Positions 7,689 to 17,054 are shown, counted from the stretch's first letter. The stretch is 64,000 bases of DNA from Sandaracinaceae bacterium (GCA_019637095.1 JAHBWG010000018.1:1-64000); one strand, 5' to 3'. Notes: generated by a model from the sequence alone, not told the origin. Made by a program: numbers and translations.

Positions 7689-9224
7689 ATGAGCTTCCAG
7701 CGATTCGGCCCTTACGAGCTCGTCGAGCGCCTCGGGACCGGGGGGATGGCCGAGACGTTCCTCGCCGTGCGGCGCGGCGTCGGCGGCTTCGAGCAGCACG
7801 TCTGCGTCAAGCGCATCCTGCCCATCTACGAGCGCGACCCCGCGTTCGTGAAGGACTTCCTCGAGGAGGCGCGGCTCGCCGCGCAGCTCCGGCACCCCAA
7901 CATCGCGCAGGTGGTCGACTTCGGCGAGGTCGAGGGCTCGCACTACCTCGCGCTCGAGCTCGTCGACGGGCTCGACCTGCGCACGCTGCTCGCGCGCCTC
8001 GCCGAGCGAGGGCAGCGCCTCGACACCTCGCTCGTCGTGCTGATCGGCGTCGCGCTCGCGACCGCGCTCGACTTCTCGCACACGCCGACGCGCAGCCGCG
8101 CGGCGGTGGTCCACCGTGATCTCTCTCCGTCGAACGTGCTCGTGAGCCGCTCCGGCGGCGTGTACCTGACCGACTTCGGCATCGCGCGCGCCATCGGCGA
8201 TCCGCGCCGCACCGAGACGGGGGTGGTGCGGGGGAAGGTCCCGTACATGGCGCCCGAGTACGCGCTCCACCGCCGCTTCGACGCGCGCACGGATCTGTTC
8301 AGCCTCGGCGTCGTGCTCTTCGAGGCGCTCGCGGGCCGGCGGCCGTTCGACGGGGCGACCGACCTCGACACGCTCGCGCGCATCGAGGTGGGGCGCCACG
8401 CACCGCTCCTCGAGCTCGCGCCGGCGACCCCGCCCGGGCTCGCGTTCCTCGTCGAGGCGCTGATCCGCGCGGACCCCGCGAGCCGCTACCAGAGCGCGGC
8501 GCAGCTGCTCGAGGCGCTGGCGCCGTTCGCGCCGCCCGCGACGGCGGGGCGCGAGCTCGGGCGCGTGGCGAGCTCGCTCGGGGAGTCGCTGAGCAGCTCC
8601 CTGTCGCTCGCGCTGTCGTCGCCGAGCCGCACCGCGTCGCTGACGGACACCCCGGCGCCCGCATACCCTTCCGTCTCGGCGGCCGGTCCCGACGCCGCGA
8701 CGCGGACGAGCGACGCGGGCCGCGCGCCCGCCCGCGCGGCCGAGCCGGGCTGGTCGGTCACCAACCCCGACGCGATCTCGCACCACGATCGGCCGTCGCC
8801 TTACGCGTCGGCCTCCGGCCACGACGCGCCTTCTCCGTACGCCGCGCCGCTCGCGTCACCGCCTGCCCTGGCCGCGCACGGCGCGCAGCCCACCGCCGCC
8901 GGCGCGCCCGCGTGGCCCGCGAGCCCGCTCCCCTCGGCGGCCGCCGTGGAACCCTCGTACGGTGGCGCCCTCGGGCTCGGCGCCACCCTGGCGCTCGAAG
9001 CGCCGGCCGCGTACTCGGCGACGACGCCCGCTGCCGCGCCCGCGATCCCGGTGACCCAGCCGACGCTGCCGGTCGGCTCGACCCCGTTCGCGGCGGGCGC
9101 GCCGCCGCGGCGGTCGCGCGCGGGGCTCATCGCGCTGCTCGTGGTGCTCGGCATCATCACCTTCGTCGTCGCGACCGCAGGGACGTACGCGGTGGTGGCG
9201 GCCCTCCAGGCCGGCGGTGGCTGA
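7689..9224 (+). CDS. Membrane-anchored Hanks-type Ser/Thr protein kinase
   Basis: A 511-residue kinase starting at ATG 7689. Catalytic features are complete: glycine loop GTGGMAETF, ATP-binding K41, catalytic loop HRDLSPSNV (D144), DFG (D162), and MAPEY at the end of the activation segment. HRDLSPSN, with Ser after Leu instead of Lys, is the variant common in myxobacterial kinases. After residue about 280 comes a long low-complexity Ser/Pro/Ala-rich region, then one transmembrane helix (about 480-505) and only a few residues outside. It therefore has no sensor domain beyond the membrane. It overlaps the next gene by 8 bases. Confidence 0.92.
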   Translation: MSFQRFGPYELVERLGTGGMAETFLAVRRGVGGFEQHVCVKRILPIYERDPAFVKDFLEEARLAAQLRHPNIAQVVDFGEVEGSHYLALELVDGLDLRTLLARLAERGQRLDTSLVVLIGVALATALDFSHTPTRSRAAVVHRDLSPSNVLVSRSGGVYLTDFGIARAIGDPRRTETGVVRGKVPYMAPEYALHRRFDARTDLFSLGVVLFEALAGRRPFDGATDLDTLARIEVGRHAPLLELAPATPPGLAFLVEALIRADPASRYQSAAQLLEALAPFAPPATAGRELGRVASSLGESLSSSLSLALSSPSRTASLTDTPAPAYPSVSAAGPDAATRTSDAGRAPARAAEPGWSVTNPDAISHHDRPSPYASASGHDAPSPYAAPLASPPALAAHGAQPTAAGAPAWPASPLPSAAAVEPSYGGALGLGATLALEAPAAYSATTPAAAPAIPVTQPTLPVGSTPFAAGAPPRRSRAGLIALLVVLGIITFVVATAGTYAVVAALQAGGG

Positions 9225-10140
9225 GGCGCCCGCGGGGCTGTGGGCGCGCTGGTGGTTCGCGGTCAAGCCCGGGAGCTGGCCGAAGCTCCTCGTGCCTTGT
9301 CTTCTCGGCCAGGCGATCGGCCTCGGCGCGGAGGGCGGCGTCCGGGTCGATGCCCTCGCGGCGGGGCTCGCGTTCACGGCGCTCACGACGCTCTTCATCG
9401 TGCTCCTCAACGACTGGGGGGACCGCTCCGTCGACGCGCTCAAGCGCCGGATGTACCCGCGGACGTCGGGGAAGAAGACGATCCCCGACGGCATCCTGCC
9501 GGCGCGCGCGCTCCTCGCCGGAGGGAGCGCCGCCGGGGCCGCCGCCCTCTCGCTCGGCGTGCTCGCGGGCGGCTGGCTCGACCGGCCGCTGTTCGGCGTC
9601 TTCGCGCTCGGGTGTCTGCTGATCTTCGTCGCGTACACCCTCCCGCCGATCCGCGCGAACTACCGCGGGGGCGGCGAGCTCCTCGAGATGCTCGGCGTCG
9701 GCGTCGCGCTGCCGTGGACGCAAGCTTACTTGCAGGGTGGGGCGCTGGCGCTCGATGGCCTGTGGCTCCTCGTCGGCTTCTCGCTCCTCGCCCTCGCGTC
9801 CGCGATCGCCAGCGGGCTCGCCGACGAGCGCTCCGATCGCCGCGGCGGCAAGGTCACCTTCGTCTCTCGGTTCGGGAACCTCGCGGGGCGCCGCGCGACC
9901 GAGGGGCTCGGCTTCGCGGGCGCGGTGGCGTGGCTCGCGACCGCGCCGTTGCCGCTCTGGCTTCGGGCGGCGCCGGCGGTGATCGTCCTGTTCGAGGTCG
10001 GGCGCATGCTCGCCGTGAGCGACGCGGCGGTGACGGGCGCGTTCGAGGCGCAGCGCCGCTACAAGGCGCGCCTGCACGCCGGGATGTGGCGTGGCGCGCT
10101 GGCGGCGGCCATGTTGCTCGCGTGGCGCCACCTCACCTGA
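9217..10140 (+). CDS. UbiA/MenA-family prenyltransferase
   Basis: A 307-residue polytopic membrane protein. The first Asp-rich motif, NDWGDRSVD, and the second, DERSDRRGG, bind the Mg-diphosphate of the prenyl donor. SGKKTIPDGILPARAL and YTLPPIRANYRGGGE are shared with MenA (1,4-dihydroxy-2-naphthoate prenyltransferase) relatives. GTG 9217 overlaps the kinase stop by 8 bases. A second, divergent member of the family lies 0.7 kb away in the opposite orientation. Menaquinone synthesis is the simplest guess for one of the two, but no other men gene is in view; other aromatic acceptors are possible. Confidence 0.83.
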   Translation: MAEAPAGLWARWWFAVKPGSWPKLLVPCLLGQAIGLGAEGGVRVDALAAGLAFTALTTLFIVLLNDWGDRSVDALKRRMYPRTSGKKTIPDGILPARALLAGGSAAGAAALSLGVLAGGWLDRPLFGVFALGCLLIFVAYTLPPIRANYRGGGELLEMLGVGVALPWTQAYLQGGALALDGLWLLVGFSLLALASAIASGLADERSDRRGGKVTFVSRFGNLAGRRATEGLGFAGAVAWLATAPLPLWLRAAPAVIVLFEVGRMLAVSDAAVTGAFEAQRRYKARLHAGMWRGALAAAMLLAWRHLT

Positions 10141-10829
10141 GCCGGCTCGCGGCCGCGGACGCGCGGCTCGCGCGCGCGTTCGGGCGGCTCGGCACGCTGG
10201 GCCCCGGGCGCGACGCGGCGAGCCCGCCGACCGCGCTCCACCGCGCGCTCGCGCCGCGCTGCCGTGACGAGGCGATGGCGCAGGCGCTCGCCGACGGCCT
10301 CGCGGCGGTCGCGGACGCGCTCATCGAGCACTTCCCCGGCAACCTCCTGTTCGACCTCGACGCGCTCACCGCCGGGCTCGTGCGTACCGCGCCCGACGCG
10401 GACGCGCTCGCGCGCGCGTTCGCGCAGGTCGTCGCGCTGCACGCCCGCTTCGGCCGTCACACCGCGATCCGCTTCGAGTACGTCCACGACTTCGTCTACG
10501 GGTTCGACTGGGCGAAGTGGGTCCGGCGCGATCCGGCCGCGCGCGCGCACGTCGGCCCCTTCGATCCGGTGTTCCTCGCGGCGCTCGCCTCGCGCGGCGA
10601 CGAGCTCCTCGCGCTCATCGCGGCGGACGACGCGGACTACCCGCGCCTGCGCGACGAGCGCCCGCGCAACCCGTTCGGGTTCTCGCGCGGGCCCACGGAG
10701 GAGCTGCGGCTGCACCGCGCGCTGGCGCGCGAGGGCCTCTTGCCGGTGGAGGGCTGGCGGCTCGACGCGGTGCCGGTGTGGGATCGGCCCTTCGCCGATC
10801 TACGGGCCGCTCGCGCCGCCGAGGGCTAG
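10122..10829 (+). CDS. Conserved-looking protein of unknown function, 235 aa
   Basis: I do not recognise this protein. GTG 10122 is taken as start, overlapping the prenyltransferase by 19 bases; a shorter start is not obvious. It is cytosolic and has no signal or membrane segment. The N-terminal half is helical and Ala-rich; then come FPGNLLFDLDAL, IRFEYVHDFVYGFDWAKWV and RPRNPFGFSRGPTEELRLHR, which look like conserved, possibly catalytic or cofactor-binding segments rich in aromatic and charged residues. Coupling to a MenA-like enzyme suggests a role in the same pathway. Its 3' end overlaps the convergent second prenyltransferase by 30 bases. Confidence 0.65.
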   Translation: MAPPHLSRLAAADARLARAFGRLGTLGPGRDAASPPTALHRALAPRCRDEAMAQALADGLAAVADALIEHFPGNLLFDLDALTAGLVRTAPDADALARAFAQVVALHARFGRHTAIRFEYVHDFVYGFDWAKWVRRDPAARAHVGPFDPVFLAALASRGDELLALIAADDADYPRLRDERPRNPFGFSRGPTEELRLHRALAREGLLPVEGWRLDAVPVWDRPFADLRAARAAEG

Positions 10830-11699
10830 CGCGGCGGACCAGCCGAGCGCGAGGAGCGGCCCGGCCCCCGCGGTGAGCACGACGAACGGCAGCACGGGCC
10901 GCTCGGGGCGGAGCCAGCCGAGGGAGAGCACGGCACAGAGCGCCGGTGGCCCCACCGAGAGCGCGATCCAGGCCGGCGCGAGCGCGGGGCCGACCTGGGT
11001 CGCGAGCACGAGGCCCAGGCCGCTCAGCGCCAGCGCGTCGCGGCGCGCGCGCCCATCCCCGCGGCGGACCGGCCAGGTCCGCTTGCCCGCCCTGCGATCG
11101 CCGTCGAGGTCGGGCAGGGCGGTGAGCGCGTTCGCCGCGAAGCCGAGCACGACCAGCGGCGCGAATGCGTCGTAGGGCGCGCGCGCGAGCTCGCCCGTCT
11201 GCGCGTACCAGCCGAGCAGCGGCAGCACGAGCCCGACGCCGAGCCCTTGGACGACCTCGCCGAAGCCCCGGTAGGAGAGTCGCAGGGGAGGGAAGCTGTA
11301 CGAGTGCAAGAGAAGTAGCGCGGCCAGCGCGAAGGCGGGCAGGAGCGGGCGATCGAGCGCGGCGCCGGCCGCCGCCGACCCGACGAGCAGGGCGATCGCG
11401 GCCGCGAGCGCGCCGGCGCGCAGGCTCGAGGCGCGGATGAGCCCGTCGGGGATCACGCGCGAGCCGCCGCTCACGAGCGTGCGCGCCCGCGCCTGCGCGT
11501 CGGCGTCGCGGTCGGCGTAGTCGTTGCCGAACACGATGACGAGGTGATCGAGCGCGCCGAAGCCGAACGCCACCGCGGCGAGGACGGGGTCGAACGTGTG
11601 CGTCTGCGCGTACGCGAGCGCCTGACCGAGCAGGATCGGCGGCGCGAGGTTCACGTGGGCGAGCGGACGGGCGGCCCGCGCCCACGCGCGCAGGCTCAT
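10800..11699 (-). CDS. UbiA/MenA-family prenyltransferase, second copy
   Basis: A 299-residue membrane protein starting at ATG 11699, which overlaps the upstream gene's stop (ATGA). Motif 1 is GNDYADRDAD, motif 2 is DLDGDRRAGK. SRVIPDGLIRASSLRAG and YSFPPLRLSYRGFGE are the counterparts of segments in the other prenyltransferase of this window, so the two are distant paralogues within the MenA-like branch. The hydrophobic pattern gives eight to nine helices, as expected. Donor chain and aromatic acceptor cannot be read from sequence. Confidence 0.83.
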   Translation of the reverse strand: MSLRAWARAARPLAHVNLAPPILLGQALAYAQTHTFDPVLAAVAFGFGALDHLVIVFGNDYADRDADAQARARTLVSGGSRVIPDGLIRASSLRAGALAAAIALLVGSAAAGAALDRPLLPAFALAALLLLHSYSFPPLRLSYRGFGEVVQGLGVGLVLPLLGWYAQTGELARAPYDAFAPLVVLGFAANALTALPDLDGDRRAGKRTWPVRRGDGRARRDALALSGLGLVLATQVGPALAPAWIALSVGPPALCAVLSLGWLRPERPVLPFVVLTAGAGPLLALGWSAALALGGASGP

Positions 11700-12376
11700 C
11701 CGCGCTCTTCGCGGCTCTTGCTCGGAGCCGGCGCCACGGGCATGTCGTGTCGGCCCGTGATCTCCTCCCAGGTCGGCAGGAGGTTGTCGCTCGAGACGGT
11801 CAGCACGCGCAGGCGCAGCACGACGCGCGTGACGCCGGAGGTCTGGCTGAACCGCACCTGCCGGCCCTTGCTCTGCTCGAACACCGCCTCGGAGCCCGGC
11901 CGCGGGAAGGGGTGGCTGAGCTCCATCGACTCTCCGTCGCGGAGCTGGCCGCCGACGAGGCGCGCGCCGAGCAGCGCGTGCTCGGCGTGCGCCCGGCGCG
12001 TGTTCTGGTCGATCACCGCGATGCAGACCAGCCGCGAGTCGAGCGCGTAGATCGTGTTGCGGGTCCAGATCTCCACGAACGTCCAGTCGTGGTCCGGCAG
12101 GGGCGCGGTCCGGCGCTCGTGGATCAGATCGATGTCGACCGCGGGCTGCCCCCGGCGGACCGGCCGCGCGACGCGTTGCGGCTCGACGCCCGCGGGCGGC
12201 GCCGGGCGCGCCTCGACCCGCACGGAGGCGGCGGGCTCGTCCTCGAAGCGGGCGACCTCGGGCTCGAGATCGGGGACCTCGACCTTCGGGGCGAAGCCGC
12301 GGAACGTGTTGCGCTTGTCGCGCTCCTGGGGCTTGGCAGGCCGCTTCTTGGGGTGACGGTCCGACTCCTCGCCCAT
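11696..12376 (-). CDS. Unknown soluble protein, 226 aa
   Basis: Not recognised. The first 80 residues are highly charged and probably disordered (DRHPKKRPAKPQERDKR, then an acidic VEVPDLEPEVARFEDE). A folded domain begins near residue 85 (VDIDLIHERRTAPL) and contains WTFVEIWTRNTIYALDS and VCIAVIDQNTRRAHAEHALLGARLVGGQ. That last pattern suggests a beta-rich, PilZ-like or ligand-binding barrel, but no diagnostic motif is present. ATG 12376 is preferred over GTG 12382. Translation is coupled to the second prenyltransferase. The 65-base gap to the FHA-ABC gene must hold two divergent promoters. Confidence 0.6.
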   Translation of the reverse strand: MGEESDRHPKKRPAKPQERDKRNTFRGFAPKVEVPDLEPEVARFEDEPAASVRVEARPAPPAGVEPQRVARPVRRGQPAVDIDLIHERRTAPLPDHDWTFVEIWTRNTIYALDSRLVCIAVIDQNTRRAHAEHALLGARLVGGQLRDGESMELSHPFPRPGSEAVFEQSKGRQVRFSQTSGVTRVVLRLRVLTVSSDNLLPTWEEITGRHDMPVAPAPSKSREERG

Positions 12377-12441
12377 GCGCACCGAAGGCTACACGATCGC
12401 GGTTCTGTACGCCTGCGCATTTCGGTATCCTCCGCCCTGTC

Positions 12442-15400
12442 GTGAACGCCAAGATCTGCCCGCGCTGCCAGACGCCGAACCCGCCGACCGGCCAGGCTTG
12501 CTACAACTGTGGGACGCCGCTCGCGGCGCCGGGCTATCCGCCGCAGCAGCCCGGCTATCCGCCGCAGCAGGCCGGCTACCCGCCGCAGCAGCCCGGCTAC
12601 CCGCCGTCTCAGCCCGGCTACCCGCCGTCGCAGCCCGGCTACCCGCCGCAGCAGCCCGGCTATCCGCCGTCGCAGCCCGGGTCGTACGCGGGGCACGCGG
12701 CGCCTTCGCAGGCCGGGGGGCCGCCCGCGCCGAAGGCCACGATGGCGCTCAGCTCCGAGGACGCGATGGCCGCGCTCAGCATGGCGGGCATCGGCGGGCC
12801 CAACCAGTCCTCGCCCGGGTCGATCCCCGGCGGCGGCCAGGCGGGTCCCGGCGAGGTCACCGTCGGCCGCGATCCCTCCAACGTCATCGTGTTCGACAAC
12901 CCCGTCGTCTCCGCGCGGCACGCGAAGATCGCGCGCAACCCGCAAGGCGGCTTGCTCGTCGCGGACCTCGGATCGACGAACGGCACGTACCTGCGCGGCG
13001 AGCGCATCCAGTCGCGGGTGGTCTCGCTCCTCGACGACGTGTACCTCGGGTCCGCGCCGCTCCGCATGAGCGACCCGCGGATCGCGGGGCTCGTGATCGT
13101 GGTGAACCGGCCGCCCCAGAAGGGGCAGCCGTTCGTGCTCGGCAGCGACGCGGGCTGCGACATCACGCTGCGCGACGCGCAGGTCGCGCCGCGCCACTGC
13201 CAGCTCACCGAGCTGCCCGGCGGCAGCTTCCAGGTCCAGGACCTCGGCTCCCCGGCGGGCACCGCGATCGACAACGCGTCGTTCCGCGTGCAGACCGCGA
13301 CGGCCAACGCGACGAGCACCATCATGCTGGGCGGCTTCGCGCTGCCGCTCCAGCTCCTCGCGCGGATGGTCGAGGGCGCCAAGGGCGAGGGCTCCGTCAT
13401 GCAGATGGCGGAGGCCGCGGTCCAGGGCCTCAACCTCGACAAGCCGGTGATCACCGTCGGCCGCGCGCCGGGCGCCGACCTGGTCCTGCCGCACCCGTCG
13501 GTCTCGGGCCGGCACGCGGAGATCCGCAAGCAGCCGGACGGCCGCTTCCAGATCCGCGATCTCGGCTCGACGAACGGCACCTACGTCAACGGCGTGCGCA
13601 TCAGCACGCACGTCGCGGGCCCGGGCGATCGGGTCACCGTCGGCGCGGTCACGCTGTTGCTCGGCGCACGCGGCATCGAGGGCGCGCAGCGCGCGAAGGT
13701 CCGGCTCGACATCGTGCAAGTCGGCTTGCAGGTGAAGAACCGCACGACCGGCAAGCCGCTGAACCTGCTCGAGAACGTGAACCTCTCGATCTTCCCGGGC
13801 GAGCTGATCGGGATGCTCGGGCCGTCGGGCGCGGGCAAGAGCACGCTCTTGATGACGGTGCTCGGGATCATCCGCCCGACCTCGGGCGGCGTGCTCCTGA
13901 ACGGCCGCCCGCTCTTCGAGCAGTACGAGTCGTTCCGCACGAACGTCGGCTACGTGCCGCAGGACGACATCGTCCACCCCGAGCTCACCGTGAAGGAGGC
14001 GCTCCGCTACGCGTGCAAGCTGCGGCTGCCCAAGGGCACGTCGAGCAAGCACATCGAGGAGTCGATCGACGCGACGCTCAAGGAGGTCGGCCTCTGGGAG
14101 CAGCGCGACCAGCGCATCGGCAGCGCGGAGCAGAAGGTGCTCTCGGGCGGCCAGCGCCGGCGCGTGAACCTCGCCGTCGAGCTCGTCACGGATCCCTCGC
14201 TCCTGATCCTCGACGAGCCCACCTCCGGGTTGAGCTGGACGGACGCCGCGGACGTCATCTCGACGCTGCGCCGCCTCGCCGACAACGGGCGGACGATCGT
14301 CGTCACGATCCACCAGCCCGACTACCAGGAGTACGAGAAGTTCGACGCGGTCACGATCCTCGGCCGCGGGGGCAAGCTCCTGTTCTTCGGGCCGGCGTCG
14401 CCGGACAGCTACGAGTTCTTCGGCGCGACGCCCGGTAAGCCGCGCGAGATGTTCGACCACCTCGAGCAGCTCCCGGCGGACCAGTGGCGGGACAAGTTCC
14501 AGCAGACCGGGACGTATCGACGCTTCGTGGTCGAGCGGGCGGGCAACGCGCAGGCGCAGAGCGGCGGCGCGCCGCCCAAGCCCAGAGCGCGCTCGTCGAT
14601 CCGCCAGTTCCCCGTGCTGCTCGGCCGCTCGTTCAAGCTGACGTTCCGCAACAAGACGGCGCTCGCGATGCTCGTCGTGCAGGCGCCGCTCCTGGCCATC
14701 CTCATCGGGCTCACGACCGGCGGCGCGACCGCGTTCCTCGTCCCGCAGTTCGGCTGCTCGACCCGCGAGGAGGCGGTCGATCAGTGCGCGGGCGTCGACG
14801 ACCGGCTCGCGTGCGACCCCGAGCGCCGGATGGCGATCGCCGCGCGCCTGCCCGACGTGACGACGCCGCACTCCGAGGACCGCGTGAAGGACCCGCGGAC
14901 GGCGCTGCTCGCGATGCTGATGGCGCTCTTCCTGCCGATGATCATCGCGAGCTCGAACGTCCTCGTCGCGGAGAAGACCGTCTACCAGCGCGAGCGCCTC
15001 GCGGGGCTGAACATCCTGCCGTACGTGCTCGCGCGGCTCGGGGTGCTGTTCTTCCTCGGAGGGGTCGTCGTCGTGCTGCACGTCCCGATCGCGTACTACC
15101 TCTGCGATCTGAACGCGGCGAGCGGTGCCGCGGGTGTCGTGAACCTCTTCAAGTACATGTACGTGGGGTTCCTGACGACGAGCACCGCGGCGGCGATGGG
15201 CATGGCGCTCAGCGCGGCGGTCTCCAACCCCGTGACGGCGCTCTGGGGCATCAACTTCCTCGTGATCCCGCAGCTCCTGTTCGCCGGCTCGATCAGCCGC
15301 CTGCAGGGCCTGACCGCCATCTTGAGCTGGCTCACCTCGACGCGCTTCGGCCTCGAGTCGCTGACGTCCGTGGACCTCCGCGCGCGCGACGAGCTGCAGG

Positions 15401-15576
15401 ACTGCCAGGTCGAGCGCTACCTCGAGAACCTGCCCAACTTCTTCAGCGACCCGGACTCGAAGCTCGGAGGGTTCGTGACCGAGTACCCGCTCGTCTTCGC
15501 GACGCTCGGGATGGGCATCCTCGCCTTCGGCGCGTTCGTGTTGACCGCGACGCTCCTGCGGATGAAGGACAAGTAG
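12442..15576 (+). CDS. Zinc-ribbon/FHA/ABC-2 exporter in one chain
   Basis: A 1044-residue half-transporter. In order: a zinc ribbon (CPRC at 6-9, CYNCG at 20-24); seven heptads of P/A-GYPP-Q/S-Q (30-78); an FHA domain (137-205; VGRDPSN, SARHAKI, GSTNGTY); a degenerate FHA-like segment (220-300; RHCQL, but SPAGT in place of STNGT); a third, intact FHA (335-410; VGRAPGAD, SGRHAEI, GSTNGTYV); an ABC ATPase (420-650) with Walker A GPSGAGKS, signature LSGGQRRR and Walker B LLILDEPTSG; then about six membrane helices of ABC-2 type from residue 710. The general plan is that of mycobacterial Rv1747, whose FHA domains bind phosphothreonine, so kinase control is likely. Substrate unknown. GTG 12442 is the start. 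Confidence 0.9.
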   Translation: MNAKICPRCQTPNPPTGQACYNCGTPLAAPGYPPQQPGYPPQQAGYPPQQPGYPPSQPGYPPSQPGYPPQQPGYPPSQPGSYAGHAAPSQAGGPPAPKATMALSSEDAMAALSMAGIGGPNQSSPGSIPGGGQAGPGEVTVGRDPSNVIVFDNPVVSARHAKIARNPQGGLLVADLGSTNGTYLRGERIQSRVVSLLDDVYLGSAPLRMSDPRIAGLVIVVNRPPQKGQPFVLGSDAGCDITLRDAQVAPRHCQLTELPGGSFQVQDLGSPAGTAIDNASFRVQTATANATSTIMLGGFALPLQLLARMVEGAKGEGSVMQMAEAAVQGLNLDKPVITVGRAPGADLVLPHPSVSGRHAEIRKQPDGRFQIRDLGSTNGTYVNGVRISTHVAGPGDRVTVGAVTLLLGARGIEGAQRAKVRLDIVQVGLQVKNRTTGKPLNLLENVNLSIFPGELIGMLGPSGAGKSTLLMTVLGIIRPTSGGVLLNGRPLFEQYESFRTNVGYVPQDDIVHPELTVKEALRYACKLRLPKGTSSKHIEESIDATLKEVGLWEQRDQRIGSAEQKVLSGGQRRRVNLAVELVTDPSLLILDEPTSGLSWTDAADVISTLRRLADNGRTIVVTIHQPDYQEYEKFDAVTILGRGGKLLFFGPASPDSYEFFGATPGKPREMFDHLEQLPADQWRDKFQQTGTYRRFVVERAGNAQAQSGGAPPKPRARSSIRQFPVLLGRSFKLTFRNKTALAMLVVQAPLLAILIGLTTGGATAFLVPQFGCSTREEAVDQCAGVDDRLACDPERRMAIAARLPDVTTPHSEDRVKDPRTALLAMLMALFLPMIIASSNVLVAEKTVYQRERLAGLNILPYVLARLGVLFFLGGVVVVLHVPIAYYLCDLNAASGAAGVVNLFKYMYVGFLTTSTAAAMGMALSAAVSNPVTALWGINFLVIPQLLFAGSISRLQGLTAILSWLTSTRFGLESLTSVDLRARDELQDCQVERYLENLPNFFSDPDSKLGGFVTEYPLVFATLGMGILAFGAFVLTATLLRMKDK
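12529..12675 (+). repeat. Seven in-frame 21-bp tandem repeats
   Basis: Seven near-identical 21-bp units encode P/A-GYPP-Q/S-Q heptads in the linker of the FHA-ABC exporter. Copies differ mainly at CAG/TCT/TCG (Gln or Ser) codons and at synonymous bases, so they arose by local duplication. Similar Pro-Gly-Tyr-Gln repeats occur in eukaryotic annexin VII and other self-associating linkers. This is a protein repeat, not a CRISPR. Confidence 0.9.
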
Positions 15577-15589
15577 CCGGCGAGCCGGT

Positions 15590-15605
15590 CGCGGGGCACC
15601 CCGCG
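15590..15605. terminator. Short GC hairpin between convergent genes
   Basis: A perfect 6-bp inverted repeat (CGCGGG / CCCGCG) with a GCAC loop lies in the 33-base gap between the FHA-ABC stop and the stop of the convergent lipoprotein gene. It has no T-tract, so bidirectional termination is only a reasonable guess. Confidence 0.4.
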
Positions 15606-15609
15606 TCGC

Positions 15610-16002
15610 TCACTGGCCTTCGACGCGCAGCTCGGGCGGCACCGACAAGCGCGCCGCGCAGCGCCCCTCGTGGCAGAGGCACGCGCCGCCACAGTCGAGC
15701 GTTCCGTACTGGCAGTCGGTCGTGCACATCACGTCGGCGCAGTCGGGCGCGCTCGCCTGTGCGACGCACGCCGCCGCGTGGCAGCACCCGGCGGGGACGC
15801 AGTCCGCGTCGGTGGTGCAGGCGTCGTCCGAGACGACGAGCCGACCCTCGCCGGCGCCTTCGCCGCCTTCGCCGCCTTCGCCACCTTCGGAGCCGCGGTC
15901 GTCGATGACGATCGGGTCGCGGCTCGCGGAGCTCTCGGAGGCGCCGCAGGCGGCGAGGGGCAGGGCGAGGGTGAGGAGGAGCAGCGGCAAGAGGAGACGC
16001 AT
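15610..16002 (-). CDS. Cysteine-rich lipoprotein, 130 aa
   Basis: ATG 16002 begins a lipoprotein signal (MRLLLPLLLLTLALPLAAC, Cys19). A flexible linker of Glu-Gly-Gly repeats (about 38-53) follows, then a compact domain with twelve Cys (from DACTTDADC through GGACLCHEGRC). The spacing DADCVPAGCCH recurs in many secreted myxobacterial proteins and implies a disulphide-knotted surface module. No enzymatic motif is present. It is expressed in the same direction as the OPT operon, 51 bases downstream of it, and could be its last gene. Confidence 0.72.
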   Translation of the reverse strand: MRLLLPLLLLTLALPLAACGASESSASRDPIVIDDRGSEGGEGGEGGEGAGEGRLVVSDDACTTDADCVPAGCCHAAACVAQASAPDCADVMCTTDCQYGTLDCGGACLCHEGRCAARLSVPPELRVEGQ

Positions 16003-16053
16003 GGCGGTTTCGACGCTCCGAGCGAGGGTTCGATTCGAGAGCCGGTTGGTGAT

Positions 16054-17054
16054 TCAGCCCGAGGACGCCTCGGACAACGCCGCGCGCGCGTGCTCGAGAT
16101 CGGCGGCGGCGCGCGCGAGCGAGCGCGTGGCCTCCTCCCAGTGCCGGTCGACGAGGGCGGACCACGCGCGGTTGAGGTAGCGCTCGCCGCTCGAGAGCGG
16201 GCCGAAGACGTCGGCGAACCGCGCGAGCCCGTACTTGGCCTGCACGCGCGGCGCGGCGTCCACGATCGGCTCGACCTTCTCGAGCACCACCTCGTGGATG
16301 CGGTCCTTGAGCGCGTCGAAGTCCGCGTCGGACGGCGCGCTCGCGCGCGCGGCCTCCTCTGCGAGCGCGGCGACGAGCGCGTGCAGATCGTCGAGGAGCG
16401 CGCCGAGATCGCGCGCCGCAGGCGCCTCGCCCGCGGGCCGCGCCGGCGCCGCGTGCGCCTCGCGCCGCGCGGCGACGCGGCCGAGGACGGCGCCGACGAC
16501 CACGAGCGCGAGCCCGAGCGCGAAGAGGAGCCCGCTCTCGGCGAGCCAGCTCGTGAGCCGCGCCTCGGGCGCGACCGGCTGCAGCAGCGCGGCGCGCGCG
16601 GCGGGCTCCACTTCGGCCCGAGCGGCGGCGAGCCAGCGGGCCCGGAGCTCGCGCGTGCTCACGGCGAGCCCGTCGGTCGGCGCCTGCGCGCGGCGCTCGA
16701 GCGTGGCGCGCGCCTCCGTGACGACCGCGTCGTAGGTGCTCCCGGACGCGCCGCGGGCGCTGCAGATCGCCGCGACGTTCGCGCCCGTCGCGGCCTCCGC
16801 GCTCGCCGCGGCCTCCGCGCCGGGGAGCTCGCATTCGTCCTCGGCCGCGAGGGCGCGCACGCGATCGGGCGCCGCGTCGAGCTCGCCCGCGAGCGCGGCG
16901 CAATACGCGTCCCGCGCCGCTCGGGTCGCGGCGGCGCGCATGGCGGCCTCGCCGCGCGCGACCATCTGCGCGCGCATCGGCGGAGACAGGCGCGCGCCGT
17001 AGGCGGCGGCGATGGCCACCCCGACGCAGAGGATCACGACGCCGACGTGCTTCA

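Noticed and set aside
12529-12675. CRISPR-like array
   Set aside because: Units are contiguous 21-mers in frame, with no spacers, and encode a heptad repeat.
12124-15081. A 985-codon minus-strand frame opposite the FHA-ABC gene
   Set aside because: Shadow of the exporter gene; Arg/Leu/Asp/Val-rich with periodic residues mirroring the repeats on the other strand.
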